DNA of 64,000 nucleotides from Aquabacter cavernae (GTDB lineage Bacteria; Pseudomonadota; Alphaproteobacteria; Rhizobiales; Xanthobacteraceae), in assembly GCF_003993795.1 (NCBI RefSeq), contig NZ_RWKV01000016.1, forward strand, positions 248,001 through 312,000. Reading direction: 5' to 3'. The notes below the pieces were generated by a model, which saw only the letters and a list, made by a program, of their open reading frames with translations, was not told where the DNA came from and did no database searches. This document shows positions 8,286 through 16,884 of this stretch, in pieces (the first letter of the stretch is position 1; every line of letters starts with the position of its first letter). The translations under genes and the position numbers were made by a program.

Positions 8286-11200
8286 TCAGCTCACCTCGCG
8301 TAAGCGCTCCGCCGCCTGAAGGTCCACGGAGACGAGCCGCGAGACTCCGCGCTCCGCCATGGTGACGCCGAACAGCCGGTTCATGCGCGCCATGGTGATG
8401 GGGTTGTGGGTGATGCTCAGAAAGCGGGTGTCGGTAAGCCGCGTCATTTCGTCGAGCAGGGTGCAGAAGCGCTCCACATTGGCGTCGTCCAGCGGGGCAT
8501 CCACCTCGTCCAGCACGCAGATGGGCGCGGGATTGGTGAGAAACACCGCGAAGATCAGCGCCATGGCGGTCAGCGCCTGCTCGCCGCCCGAGAGCAGAGA
8601 GAGGGTCTGCGGCTTTTTGCCCGGCGGCTTGGCGATGATGTCCAGCCCCGCCTCCAGCGGGTCTTCCGCGTCGGTCAGCACCAATTGGGCCTCGCCGCCG
8701 CCGAACAGCGTGTCGAACAGCTTGCGGAAATGGCCGTCCACCACGGTGAAGGACGCCTGAAGGCGTTCGCGCGCTTCCCGGTTCAGGCTCTGGATGCCCG
8801 AGCGCAGCCGCTTGATGGCTTCGATCAGGTCGTCCCGCTCCGTGGTCAGCGTGCCGAACTGGGCTTCCGCCTCCTGCAATTCCAGCTCCGCCCGCAGGTT
8901 CACCGCGCCGAGCCGCTCGCGCTCGCGCCGCGCCCGGTCCAGAGCCGCCTCGATCTCCACCACGGGCGGCGGCTCCGTGCCGGGGGCGATGCCCGCCGTC
9001 TCGCGGGCCACCTCCGGCGCGCCGCCGAAAGCTTCGGCAATCTCGCGCTGCGAATCATCGCGCCGCTGGCGCGCGCCTTCGAGCCGCGCCTCCCCGCGCG
9101 CCGTGGCCTCGCGCGCGGCGGAGAGCGCCTCCAGCGTATCGCGGGCGGCACGGTCCGTGGCGGCGAGGGCCGCCTCGCCCTCCACCAGCCGGTCGGACGC
9201 GGCGCGGCGCGTGGCCTCCGCCGTTTCCAGCTCCGACAGCAGGCCGCGTCGCTTGAGAATCAATTCCGCGGGCGCCTGCTCCAGGCCGTCCAGTTCCTCC
9301 GCGGCTTCGCTGCGGCGGTCCTCAAGGGCGGCGATTCGCTCTCCCGCGCCGCCCGCCCGGCCGCGCCAGGAGCGCTCCTCCCCGGCAATGGCCTCCAGCC
9401 GCTTCATCCGCGCCCCGCGCTCGCGCTCCAGCGCCGCAGCCGCCGCACGGGTCTCGGCCAGAGCTGCGCGAGCCTGCGCCGCCTCGCCACGGGCCGTGGC
9501 CAGTTCCGCATCGATGAGGGCAGGCGCGTCCAATGCGGCCATGCCGGCCTCGGCGTCGCGCACCGCCTCTTCCCCCTCTTCCCGGCTGGCGGCGATGCGC
9601 ACCCGCGCCTCCTGCAGCGCGGAGAGGCGCGCGGCATGCTGGCTCGCCTTGCGCTCGGCGGCGGCTTCCGCCTCCCGTGCCGTCTCGGCGGCCCTCAGGG
9701 TGCCGCGCCGGGCCTCGCGGGATTGCAGTTCCTGTCCTGCGGCCTCGCGGGCACGGGCCTCCCGGTCCGCCGCCTCGTCCCGCACGGCGGCGAGGACGTC
9801 GCGCGCCGCCTCCACCTGGTCCAGGAGATCGGCGAGGCGGTTGCGCTCGGCGAGGCGCCGGGCGGCGGCGGTGGGGGCATCGGCCGCCGCCACCACGCCG
9901 TCCCAGCGCCACAGGTCGCCCTCGCGGGACACGAGGCGCTGGCCGGCGCGCAGCAGAGGCTGGAGCCGTGCGCCGTCTTCCCGCGCCACGATGCCTACCT
10001 GGGCCAGCCGCCGCGCCAAAGCCGGCGCGCCGCTCACATGACGCGCCAGAGGCTCGGCGCCCTCGGGCAAAGGCGGGTCGGAGGGCGCCGCCTGTGCCCC
10101 GCCCCAGCGGGCCGGAGCCTGGGCATCCACCGGCAAATCGAGATCGTCGCCCAGCGCGGCGCCCAGTGCCACCTCATAGCCCTTGGCCACGGTGATGAGG
10201 TCAGCCACCGGGGGAAAGCGCCGGTCGGCGTTCGCCAGCAGCTTTTCGAGGGTCCGCGCCTCGGCATCGAGCCGTCCGAAGCTGCGCTCAGCTTCCGCAA
10301 GGCGCGGGCGCAGCGCCTCCAAAGCCTGCCGGGCGGCGAGATGGGCCGCCTCCGCGTCCGCCGCCGCCTCTTCCGCCGCCGCCAGCCGGTCGCGGGCGAT
10401 CTCCGCTTCCTCGCGCCGCCGCTCCAGGTCCGCGCTGCCCGCCTCCTGCTTCAGGCGCGCCTCTTCCGCGTCCACCGAGGCCCGCTCGGCGGCATTGCGG
10501 GCGAGCCGCGCGCGGGCATCGCGCATCTGCGCTTCCAACGCCGAGCGGCGCGCACCCACATCCGCATAGATGCGCGTGCGCGTCTCCAGGTCCGCTTCCG
10601 CCACCAGCAGGCGGCGTTCCGCATCCGCCACGGCGAAGGCGGCATCGCCCGCCGCGTCGGCGGCCACGGCCTCGTCCTCGCGCAGCACCTCCGCCTCTTC
10701 GTCGAGGCGCGCGATCACCCCTTCCGCATCGGCCGAAAGCGCGCGCTCGCGCTCCATGTCCTGTCCGAGCTGGGCAAGGCGCCGCTCCAGTTCCTGGCGC
10801 CGGGTGGCGAGGCGCGCCTCCTCCCGGTCCAGTTCCGCCCGCGCCAGCGTGAGGCGCTGGACCCGCGCGGCCGCTTCCGCGTCCGCCTGCCGCAGGCCGG
10901 GCAGATGATGGGCGGCCAAAGCCTGGAGGCGCGCGGCCTCCGCCTGATCGCGCGTGCGCTCGGCCACTTCACGAACCGCCGCCTCGGAGGCCCGCTCCGC
11001 CTCGGCGAGCTGACGGGCCGTCTCGCGCCAGCGGGTCCAGAGAAGCGCGGCCTCCTGGCGGCGCACCTCCTCCGCCACCAGCCGATAGCGGGCCGCCTGC
11101 CGCGACTGGCGCCGCAGGCCCTCGATCTGGCTGCCCATCTGGCCCACCACATCCTCGACCCGCAGCAGATTCTGCTCCGCCGCCTTCAGGCGCAGTTCCG

Positions 11201-11738
11201 CCTCATGCCGGCGGGCATGGAGACCGGCGACGCCGGCCGCCTCCTCCAGGATGCGACGGCGGGCGGCGGGCTTGGCGCCCACGATCTCGCCGATCTGCCC
11301 CTGGCGCACGAGCGCGGGCGAGCGGGCGCCCGTGGAGGCATCGGCGAACAAGAGGTGCACGTCGCGGGCGCGCACGTCGCGCCCGTTGATGCGATAGCTC
11401 GACCCCGCTCCGCGCTCGATGCGGCGCACCACTTCCAGCGCGTCATTGTCATTGAAGGCCGCGGGCGCGGTGCGGTCGGAATTGTCCAGGTGCAGCGCCA
11501 CCTCCGCCGCATTGCGCGACGGCCGGGTGGTGGTGCCGGAGAAGATCACGTCGTCCATGTCCTGCGCGCGGAACGCCTTGTGGGAGCTTTCGCCCATGGC
11601 CCAGCGCATGGCTTCCACGAGGTTGGACTTGCCGCAGCCGTTCGGGCCCACGATGCCGGTAAGGCCGGGCTCGATCAGGATCTCGGTCGGCTCCACGAAG
11701 GTCTTGAAGCCGAGGAGCCGGAGGCGGGTGAACTTCAT
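8286..11738 (-). CDS. smc: chromosome segregation ATPase SMC
   Basis: The condensin SMC subunit, 1150 residues, which organises and segregates the chromosome with ScpA/ScpB. Walker A 'GPNGCGKSN' is at residues 31-39. Two long Ala/Arg/Glu coiled-coil arms surround a hinge near the middle (about 500-650). The ABC signature 'LSLLSGGEQALTAMALIF' and Walker B 'PICVLDEVDAPLDDAN' are near the C-terminus. The start MKFTRLRLLGFKTFVEPTE is canonical; a 59-residue upstream extension in the same frame has no family support. The atp operon promoter lies just downstream. The ~3.4-kb coiled-coil coding region creates very long spurious open frames on the opposite strand. Confidence 0.97.
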   Translation of the reverse strand: MKFTRLRLLGFKTFVEPTEILIEPGLTGIVGPNGCGKSNLVEAMRWAMGESSHKAFRAQDMDDVIFSGTTTRPSRNAAEVALHLDNSDRTAPAAFNDNDALEVVRRIERGAGSSYRINGRDVRARDVHLLFADASTGARSPALVRQGQIGEIVGAKPAARRRILEEAAGVAGLHARRHEAELRLKAAEQNLLRVEDVVGQMGSQIEGLRRQSRQAARYRLVAEEVRRQEAALLWTRWRETARQLAEAERASEAAVREVAERTRDQAEAARLQALAAHHLPGLRQADAEAAARVQRLTLARAELDREEARLATRRQELERRLAQLGQDMERERALSADAEGVIARLDEEAEVLREDEAVAADAAGDAAFAVADAERRLLVAEADLETRTRIYADVGARRSALEAQMRDARARLARNAAERASVDAEEARLKQEAGSADLERRREEAEIARDRLAAAEEAAADAEAAHLAARQALEALRPRLAEAERSFGRLDAEARTLEKLLANADRRFPPVADLITVAKGYEVALGAALGDDLDLPVDAQAPARWGGAQAAPSDPPLPEGAEPLARHVSGAPALARRLAQVGIVAREDGARLQPLLRAGQRLVSREGDLWRWDGVVAAADAPTAAARRLAERNRLADLLDQVEAARDVLAAVRDEAADREARAREAAGQELQSREARRGTLRAAETAREAEAAAERKASQHAARLSALQEARVRIAASREEGEEAVRDAEAGMAALDAPALIDAELATARGEAAQARAALAETRAAAAALERERGARMKRLEAIAGEERSWRGRAGGAGERIAALEDRRSEAAEELDGLEQAPAELILKRRGLLSELETAEATRRAASDRLVEGEAALAATDRAARDTLEALSAAREATARGEARLEGARQRRDDSQREIAEAFGGAPEVARETAGIAPGTEPPPVVEIEAALDRARRERERLGAVNLRAELELQEAEAQFGTLTTERDDLIEAIKRLRSGIQSLNREARERLQASFTVVDGHFRKLFDTLFGGGEAQLVLTDAEDPLEAGLDIIAKPPGKKPQTLSLLSGGEQALTAMALIFAVFLTNPAPICVLDEVDAPLDDANVERFCTLLDEMTRLTDTRFLSITHNPITMARMNRLFGVTMAERGVSRLVSVDLQAAERLREVS

Positions 11739-12120
11739 GGCGCGGCGATGTGCCAGCCTTTCCCCGTTGCGGTCAAATCGCAGCGTGGGGCGCGAATCGT
11801 CCGCCCGCAAGGCGTTGCACCCGCGATCCACAGGCCGCGCGGCGATTTTTGCCGCAAACACAACCAAGGCATGCATATCCGGGCGCCGGTTCCCGGTTTC
11901 CACAGTCGCGCGCACCCTCGGCCGGGCTTTGAGCCCGCATCCGCCCTCAAACCCTTGGCGGGGGAGGATTCATGGCCCGAGAGCACGCGCAATGGCGCTT
12001 CCCTCCGGGTCGATGGCGCTCTAGAACCGGCATCGATTGCGTTTCGCAGGCGCCGCCCCATCTAAGGGACGCGGCGACGGACGGCGCTTAAAGCCGCGCG
12101 GGTTGGAGGAACGAAGACAG
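11739..12120. other. intergenic region between divergent smc and the thioredoxin gene; no gene seen
   Basis: 382 bases between two divergent genes. It should carry both promoters, but I find no convincing -35/-10 pair, hairpin terminator or small gene. Apparent open frames here are extensions of smc or antisense frames. Confidence 0.5.
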
Positions 12121-13035
12121 ATGCTGCTCAATCAGGGCGACACCCAGGGCGCGACCTCGGGCGGTTCCGCCGACATCATCGACACCACCACCCAGACCTT
12201 CATGGCGGACGTGATCGAGGAATCGCGCAGCCGGCCGGTGCTCGTGGATTTCTGGGCCCCCTGGTGCGGCCCGTGCAAGACCCTCGGCCCGGTGATCGAG
12301 AAGGCGGTGAAAGCCGCCAAGGGCAAGGTCAAGCTTGCCAAGATGAATATCGACGACCACCCGGCCATTGCCGGGCGGCTCGGCATCCAGTCCATTCCCG
12401 CCGTCTATGCCTTCGTGAACGGCCAGCCGGTGGACGGCTTCATGGGCGCGCTGCCCGAGAGCCAGGTGGCCGCCTTCATCGAGCGCCTGACCGGCGGAGC
12501 CGCCGACGCGGACATGGCCGAAGTGCTCGCCGCCGCCGAGCAGGCGCTGGCCGAGGGCGATGCCCCCGGCGCGGCGGAAGTCTTCGCCCATGTGCTGGCG
12601 GAAGAGCCGGACAATCTGAAGGCCCTGGGCGGCCTGGTGCGCGCCCAGATTCTGGGTGGCGCGCTGGAGCAGGCCAAGGCGACCCTGGACATGGTGCCCG
12701 CCGGCAAGGAGGGCGACGCCGCCATCGCGGCCGCCCGCGCCGCGCTGGAGCTGGCCGAGCAGGCCGCCTCGCTGGGCGACATCGCCCCTCTTGAGGCGGC
12801 GGTGGCGGCTGACCCGGCCGATTTCCAGGCGCGCTTTGACCTCGCGCTGGCCTATAATGCCCGCAACAAGCGCGACGTGGCGCTCCAGCACCTGCTGGAC
12901 ATCGTCCGCCGCGACCGGGCCTGGAACGAGGACGGGGCGCGCAAGCAGCTCCTCCAGCTTTTCGAGGCCTGGGGCCCCACTGATCCCCATACGGTGGCGG
13001 GGCGTAAGAAGCTCTCGACCATCCTGTTCTCCTGA
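12121..13035 (+). CDS. CnoX-like thioredoxin/tetratricopeptide protein
   Basis: A 304-residue cytoplasmic protein with an N-terminal thioredoxin domain (about 22-135) and a C-terminal TPR-like helical region (about 145-300). The redox motif WCGPC (48-52) is intact, unlike E. coli CnoX/YbbN, which has an altered active site, so this homologue should be redox-active. CnoX proteins are holdases that hand clients to GroEL or DnaK under oxidative stress; the equivalent role here is inferred. The ATG at 12121 is chosen because it follows TTGGAGGAACG, and a longer frame upstream has no family similarity. The Lon-N gene follows after 16 bp, making a likely operon. Confidence 0.9.
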   Translation: MLLNQGDTQGATSGGSADIIDTTTQTFMADVIEESRSRPVLVDFWAPWCGPCKTLGPVIEKAVKAAKGKVKLAKMNIDDHPAIAGRLGIQSIPAVYAFVNGQPVDGFMGALPESQVAAFIERLTGGAADADMAEVLAAAEQALAEGDAPGAAEVFAHVLAEEPDNLKALGGLVRAQILGGALEQAKATLDMVPAGKEGDAAIAAARAALELAEQAASLGDIAPLEAAVAADPADFQARFDLALAYNARNKRDVALQHLLDIVRRDRAWNEDGARKQLLQLFEAWGPTDPHTVAGRKKLSTILFS

Positions 13036-13051
13036 CCCCTCAAGGACCATC

Positions 13052-13729
13052 GTGGCCGCGCACCGCACCTATCACGCTCCCGACGACGTTCCCGCGGTCG
13101 TGCCCGTCTTTCCGCTGGCGGGCGCGCTCCTGTTGCCGCGGGCGGAACTGCCGCTGAACATCTTCGAGCCGCGCTATCTCGCCATGGTGGATGCCGCGCT
13201 CGCCGGGGACCGGCTGATCGCCATGGCGCAGCCGGACGAATCCCGCGCGGCCGGGGCGCGGGGACCGGCCCTGTTCACGGTGGGCTGCCTCGGGCGGCTC
13301 ACCCAGTTCGCCGAAACCGATGACGGGCGCTACCTCATTACCCTGACGGGCATCTGCCGGGTGACCATCGGCGACGAACTGCAGGCGGGCACGCCCTTCC
13401 GGCAGTTCAACGTGGATGCCGCGGCCTTCGCTGGGGATTTCGAGGAAGGCGTCGGCGAGGAGAAGGTGGACCGCTCCGCCTTGCTCGGCGCGCTGGCCGA
13501 CTTCCTGGAGGCCAACAAGCTGGAAGCGGACTGGGACGGCATCCAGCAGGCGGGCACCGAGACGCTGGTGAACGCACTCTCCGTCATGTCCCCCTATGGG
13601 GCGCTGGAAAAGCAGGCGCTGCTGGAAGCCTCAGACCTGAAGGCGCGCGCCGACATGCTGGTGGCCATCACCCAGATGATGCTGGCCCGCATGCCCGGCG
13701 GCGATGACGGCGAACCGTCCATTCAGTGA
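13052..13729 (+). CDS. LON peptidase N-terminal (substrate-binding) domain protein
   Basis: A 225-residue protein consisting almost wholly of the Lon N-terminal substrate-recognition domain, with no ATPase or protease domain. The signature 'PVFPLAGALLLPRAELPLNI' followed by 'FEPRYLAMVDAALAG' is clear near the N-terminus. The GTG start at 13052 has AAGGA 6 bases upstream; no in-frame ATG precedes the conserved domain. Stand-alone LonN proteins are common in Alphaproteobacteria next to this thioredoxin gene, and their biochemical role is unknown. The stop is 7 bases from the end of the convergent gene. Confidence 0.88.
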   Translation: MAAHRTYHAPDDVPAVVPVFPLAGALLLPRAELPLNIFEPRYLAMVDAALAGDRLIAMAQPDESRAAGARGPALFTVGCLGRLTQFAETDDGRYLITLTGICRVTIGDELQAGTPFRQFNVDAAAFAGDFEEGVGEEKVDRSALLGALADFLEANKLEADWDGIQQAGTETLVNALSVMSPYGALEKQALLEASDLKARADMLVAITQMMLARMPGGDDGEPSIQ

Positions 13730-13736
13730 TGTCGGC

Positions 13737-14081
13737 TTACGGCTCCGCGGCGAAGCGCATGCGCCCGGCCGGAGCCAGCGTGGTCAGGTGATAGGTGCGC
13801 ACCTCCACGAGGCCGCCCACATCGAGGGTGAGAACCAGCAGCCCATCGGAAACCGCCGTGGAGACGATGCGGCTGTCCTTGGGCAAGGTGGCGGTGATCT
13901 CGCCGGGGCTCGGGTTCTTGCTCGTCAGCATGCGATAGGCGATGACACCGAGCACGCACATGACACCCAGCACCATCACCAGAATGGACACGCTGGAAAA
14001 GCGCCGCACCTTGCGCAGGACACGCTCCTGCTCAGGCGTCAGCGGCTCCTGGGACTCTGGCTCGGACGGGCTGAATAACAT
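13737..14081 (-). CDS. small single-span membrane protein (possibly DUF6476 family)
   Basis: A 114-residue protein with a charged N-terminus ('PEQERVLRKVRRF'), one membrane helix (about 31-50, 'VSILVMVLGVMCVLGVIAYR') and a C-terminal ~60-residue beta-rich domain predicted outside the membrane ('RIVSTAVSDGLLVLTLD'). I recognise it as the small protein commonly found divergent from the RluD-type pseudouridine synthase in Rhizobiales; the DUF number is from memory and uncertain. Its ATG (14079-14081) overlaps the rluD ATG (14080-14082) on the other strand, so the two genes share the start region. Function unknown. Confidence 0.7.
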   Translation of the reverse strand: MLFSPSEPESQEPLTPEQERVLRKVRRFSSVSILVMVLGVMCVLGVIAYRMLTSKNPSPGEITATLPKDSRIVSTAVSDGLLVLTLDVGGLVEVRTYHLTTLAPAGRMRFAAEP

Positions 14082-15147
14082 GGGTCAACCTGAACACTAC
14101 GAGGACGACGGGGTTGAGGTGGACGGCCTCGACGCGGAGGGCCTGGAGCCCGCCGACGGCGAAGAGGAGGTCCGCTCCGTCACCGTCGCGGCGGCGGAGA
14201 CCGGGGAGCGCACCGACCGGCTCCTGGCCGCCCGGCTCGCACCCCTGAGCCGGACCCGCATCCAGCGCCTCGTGACGGAGGGGCGGATCCTCAATGGCGG
14301 GAGAGTGGTAGGAGACGCAGCGGAACGGGTCAATGCCGCAGACGAACTCACGGTCCGCATCCCCCCGCCGGAACCCGCCGCACCTGTGCCGGAAGCCATT
14401 CCGCTCACCGTCGCCCATGAGGATGACGCGCTCATCGTGGTGGACAAGCCGGCGGGGATGGTGGTGCATCCCGCGCCCGGCAACTGGACCGGTACCCTGG
14501 TGAATGCCCTGCTGCACCATTGCGGCGACAGCCTCTCCGGCATCGGCGGCGTGCGGCGGCCGGGCATCGTGCACCGGCTGGACAAGGACACGTCCGGCCT
14601 CCTCGTGGTGGCCAAGACCGATGCCGCCCACCGCGCGCTCGCCGCCCAGTTCGCGGACCATGGCCGCACCGGCCATCTGGAGCGGGCCTATCTGGCCTTC
14701 GTCTGGGGCGTTCCCGGCCAGCGCGGCACCGTGAATGCGCCCATCGACCGGCACCCGGCGAGCCGCGTGAAGATGGCCGTGCGCCAGAGCGGCCGGGAGG
14801 CGGTGACGCACTGGCGCCTCGTGGAAACCTATCCGGACGCCACCGGTGCCCCCCTGGCCTCGCTGGTGGAGTGCCGCCTGGAGACGGGCCGCACCCACCA
14901 GATCCGCGTGCACATGGCCCATCTGGGCCATCCCCTGCTGGCGGACGAGGTGTACGGGACCGGCTTCAGGACCAAGCTGTCTCGCCTCTCCCCCCCGGCG
15001 CGTGAGGCGCTGGAGCGGTTGGGACGCCAGGCGCTGCACGCGGCCCGGCTCGGCTTCGAGCACCCGGCGGACGGCGAGATCATGAGTTTCGAAAGCCCCC
15101 TGCCGGAGGAACTGGAGCAATTGCGCCGCGCGCTCGCATCGACGTGA
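14080..15147 (+). CDS. rluD: RluA/RluD family 23S rRNA pseudouridine synthase
   Basis: A 355-residue protein with an acidic N-terminal tail (1-40) and an S4 RNA-binding domain (about 45-105, 'DRLLAARLAPLSRTRIQRLV'). The pseudouridine synthase domain carries the catalytic motif 'HRLDKDTSGLLVVAKT' with the nucleophile at Asp168. The 'LETGRTHQIRVHMAHLGHP' block is present near the C-terminus. It isomerises uridines in 23S rRNA; which of the RluD targets is not determined by sequence alone. If the ATG at 14080 is used, the start codons of this gene and the divergent membrane-protein gene overlap; a later GTG could be an alternative. Confidence 0.92.
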   Translation: MGQPEHYEDDGVEVDGLDAEGLEPADGEEEVRSVTVAAAETGERTDRLLAARLAPLSRTRIQRLVTEGRILNGGRVVGDAAERVNAADELTVRIPPPEPAAPVPEAIPLTVAHEDDALIVVDKPAGMVVHPAPGNWTGTLVNALLHHCGDSLSGIGGVRRPGIVHRLDKDTSGLLVVAKTDAAHRALAAQFADHGRTGHLERAYLAFVWGVPGQRGTVNAPIDRHPASRVKMAVRQSGREAVTHWRLVETYPDATGAPLASLVECRLETGRTHQIRVHMAHLGHPLLADEVYGTGFRTKLSRLSPPAREALERLGRQALHAARLGFEHPADGEIMSFESPLPEELEQLRRALAST

Positions 15148-15261
15148 CGGGATCAAATCTATCGCAGGGCCGTTGCAATCTATATGCTTCACGGCGCGGT
15201 CGGCTGTGAGCGGCTGCGGATGCGGCTGCCCGAGCGGGGCCGCGAGGCAAGGAGGCCGCGT

Positions 15262-16161
15262 ATGGCCCAGTCGAACCACATGCCGCTGCCTTCATCGGAA
15301 GGCGGACTGACGCGCTATCTGGAGGAGATCCGGCGGTTTCCCATGCTGGAACCGCAGGAGGAGTACATGCTCGCCAAGAGCTGGCGTGAGCATGGCGACC
15401 GGGACGCGGCGCACCGGCTGGTGACCAGCCATCTGCGGCTCGTGGCGAAGATCGCCATGGGCTATCGCGGCTATGGCCTGCCCATCTCCGAAGTCATCTC
15501 CGAAGGCAATGTGGGCCTCATGCAGGCGGTGAAGCGGTTCGAGCCCGAGAAGGGCTTCCGCCTCGCCACCTATGCCATGTGGTGGATCCGCGCCTCCATC
15601 CAGGAATATATCCTGCGTTCCTGGAGCCTCGTGAAGATGGGCACCACGGCCGCGCAGAAGAAGCTGTTCTTCAATCTGCGCAAGGCCAAGAGCCAGATTT
15701 CGGCCCTGGAGGAAGGGGACCTGCGCCCCGACCAGGTGAAGCAGATCGCCACCAAGCTGGGCGTGAGCGAGCAGGACGTGGTGGACATGAACCGCCGCCT
15801 CTCCGGCGACGCCTCGCTCAACGCGCCCCTGCGGGAAGACGCGGACGGCGGCGGGGAGTGGCAGGACTGGCTCGTGGACGATCAGGAGAGCCAGGAAAGC
15901 ACGCTTGCCGAGCATGAGGAGCTGGAAAACCGCCGCTCCGCGCTGGCCGGCGCCCTGTCCGTGCTCAATGAGCGCGAGCGCCGCATCTTCGAGGCGCGCC
16001 GCCTGTCCGACGACCCGGTGACGCTGGAAGAACTGGCGGCGGAATTCGGCGTGTCGCGCGAGCGCGTGCGCCAGATCGAGGTGCGCGCCTTCGAGAAGGT
16101 TCAGAAGGCGGTGGTGGACCGTGTGCGCGCCCTGGAGGAGCCGGAAGTCGAGGCGGTCTGA
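15262..16161 (+). CDS. rpoH: RNA polymerase heat-shock sigma factor RpoH (sigma-32)
   Basis: A 299-residue group 3 sigma factor that directs transcription of chaperone and protease genes. Region 2 contains 'ISEGNVGLMQAVKRFEPEKG' and 'RLATYAMWWIRASIQEYIL'. The diagnostic RpoH box is present as 'QKKLFFNLRKAK'. Region 4 holds the helix-turn-helix 'LEELAAEFGVSRERVRQIE'. The ATG at 15262 is chosen over an upstream in-frame ATG because AAGGAGG lies 8 bases before it and homologues begin near 'LPSSEGGLTRYLEEIRRFP'. Likely targets in this window are hsp20 (21611 promoter) and htpX (3237 promoter). Many Rhizobiales have several RpoH paralogues; only one is visible here. Confidence 0.95.
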   Translation: MAQSNHMPLPSSEGGLTRYLEEIRRFPMLEPQEEYMLAKSWREHGDRDAAHRLVTSHLRLVAKIAMGYRGYGLPISEVISEGNVGLMQAVKRFEPEKGFRLATYAMWWIRASIQEYILRSWSLVKMGTTAAQKKLFFNLRKAKSQISALEEGDLRPDQVKQIATKLGVSEQDVVDMNRRLSGDASLNAPLREDADGGGEWQDWLVDDQESQESTLAEHEELENRRSALAGALSVLNERERRIFEARRLSDDPVTLEELAAEFGVSRERVRQIEVRAFEKVQKAVVDRVRALEEPEVEAV

Positions 16162-16197
16162 TCCCGGCCCCGGCCTTTACGCGCGTCTCATCTCTTC

Positions 16198-16228
16198 AAG
16201 GCCGCCCCGCCGGGCGGCCTTCTCGTTT
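16198..16228 (+). terminator. intrinsic terminator of rpoH
   Basis: Perfect 10-bp stem AAGGCCGCCC/GGGCGGCCTT (16198-16207 and 16212-16221) with loop CGCC, followed by the T-rich tail TCTCGTTTTC. It ends against the convergent cpdR stop codon. Confidence 0.85.
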
Positions 16229-16594
16229 TCAGGCGGCCACGTCCAGCATCTTGCCCACTTCCTGCACCAGATCGCGCAGGTGGAAGGGCTTGGACAGCAC
16301 CTTGGCCTCGCAGGCCGCTTCCATGTCCGCATTGAGCGCGACCGCGGCGAAGCCGGTGATGAACATCACCTTCAGGTCGGGATCCAGCTCCGTGGCGCGC
16401 CGCGCCAGCTCGATGCCGTCCATTTCCGGCATCACGATATCCGTGAGCAGCAGTTCGAACGGCTCTTCGCGCATGCGCTCATAGGCGGAGCGCCCGTTGT
16501 CGAACGAGGCCACCTGGTAACCGGCATTCTGAAGGGCCTTCACCAGGAACCGGCGCATGTCGTTGTCATCTTCGGCCAAAAGGATCTTCGACAC
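16229..16594 (-). CDS. cpdR: single-domain response regulator CpdR
   Basis: A 121-residue stand-alone receiver domain. The phosphoacceptor is Asp52 in 'LLLTDIVMPEMDG'; the acidic pair Glu8-Asp9-Asp10 in 'ILLAEDDNDMRRF', the switch Thr ('VMFITGF') and Lys in 'AKVLSKPFH' are all present. In Caulobacter and Sinorhizobium unphosphorylated CpdR is an adaptor that primes ClpXP for degradation of CtrA-pathway proteins. The GTG start at 16594 is preferred to longer frames: GAGGAAGAG precedes it and the protein then begins SKILLAEDD like its homologues. It lies divergent from an N-formylglutamate amidohydrolase-like gene, an arrangement I recall as conserved in Rhizobiales. Confidence 0.93.
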   Translation of the reverse strand: MSKILLAEDDNDMRRFLVKALQNAGYQVASFDNGRSAYERMREEPFELLLTDIVMPEMDGIELARRATELDPDLKVMFITGFAAVALNADMEAACEAKVLSKPFHLRDLVQEVGKMLDVAA

Positions 16595-16884
16595 GCTCTC
16601 TTCCTCACATCCATGCACGCCGCACGGCCCTGCGGCGATGGCGGCATATCCATGGGCTTCATGCGCCATAACGGGTAAATTCAGAGTGAACCCGATGGCC
16701 TCTTCACAAGATGGGTGCGCCTTGCGCATCATATCCGCAGCCGCGCCGAGGCGTCCAACCACCGGCCCGCGCCGCGCGCAGATTGGATCATGCGTTCTCT
16801 ATCAACAGGTTAGAAACTGATTTACCAATCGGAACGGTTCAATCCGATCGGATCAGGCTTTCGCGCTCGAAGGACCCACCCCAA

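Noticed and set aside
8406-12065. A 1219-codon open frame on the plus strand opposite smc
   Set aside because: It mirrors the long GC-rich coiled-coil region of smc; composition is Arg/Gly/Ala/Leu/His-rich with no domain, and smc itself is unmistakable.
16810-16824. CtrA-binding site between cpdR and the amidohydrolase gene
   Set aside because: TTAG-N7-TTTA matches only six of eight consensus positions (TTAA-N7-TTAA), too weak to report as a feature.
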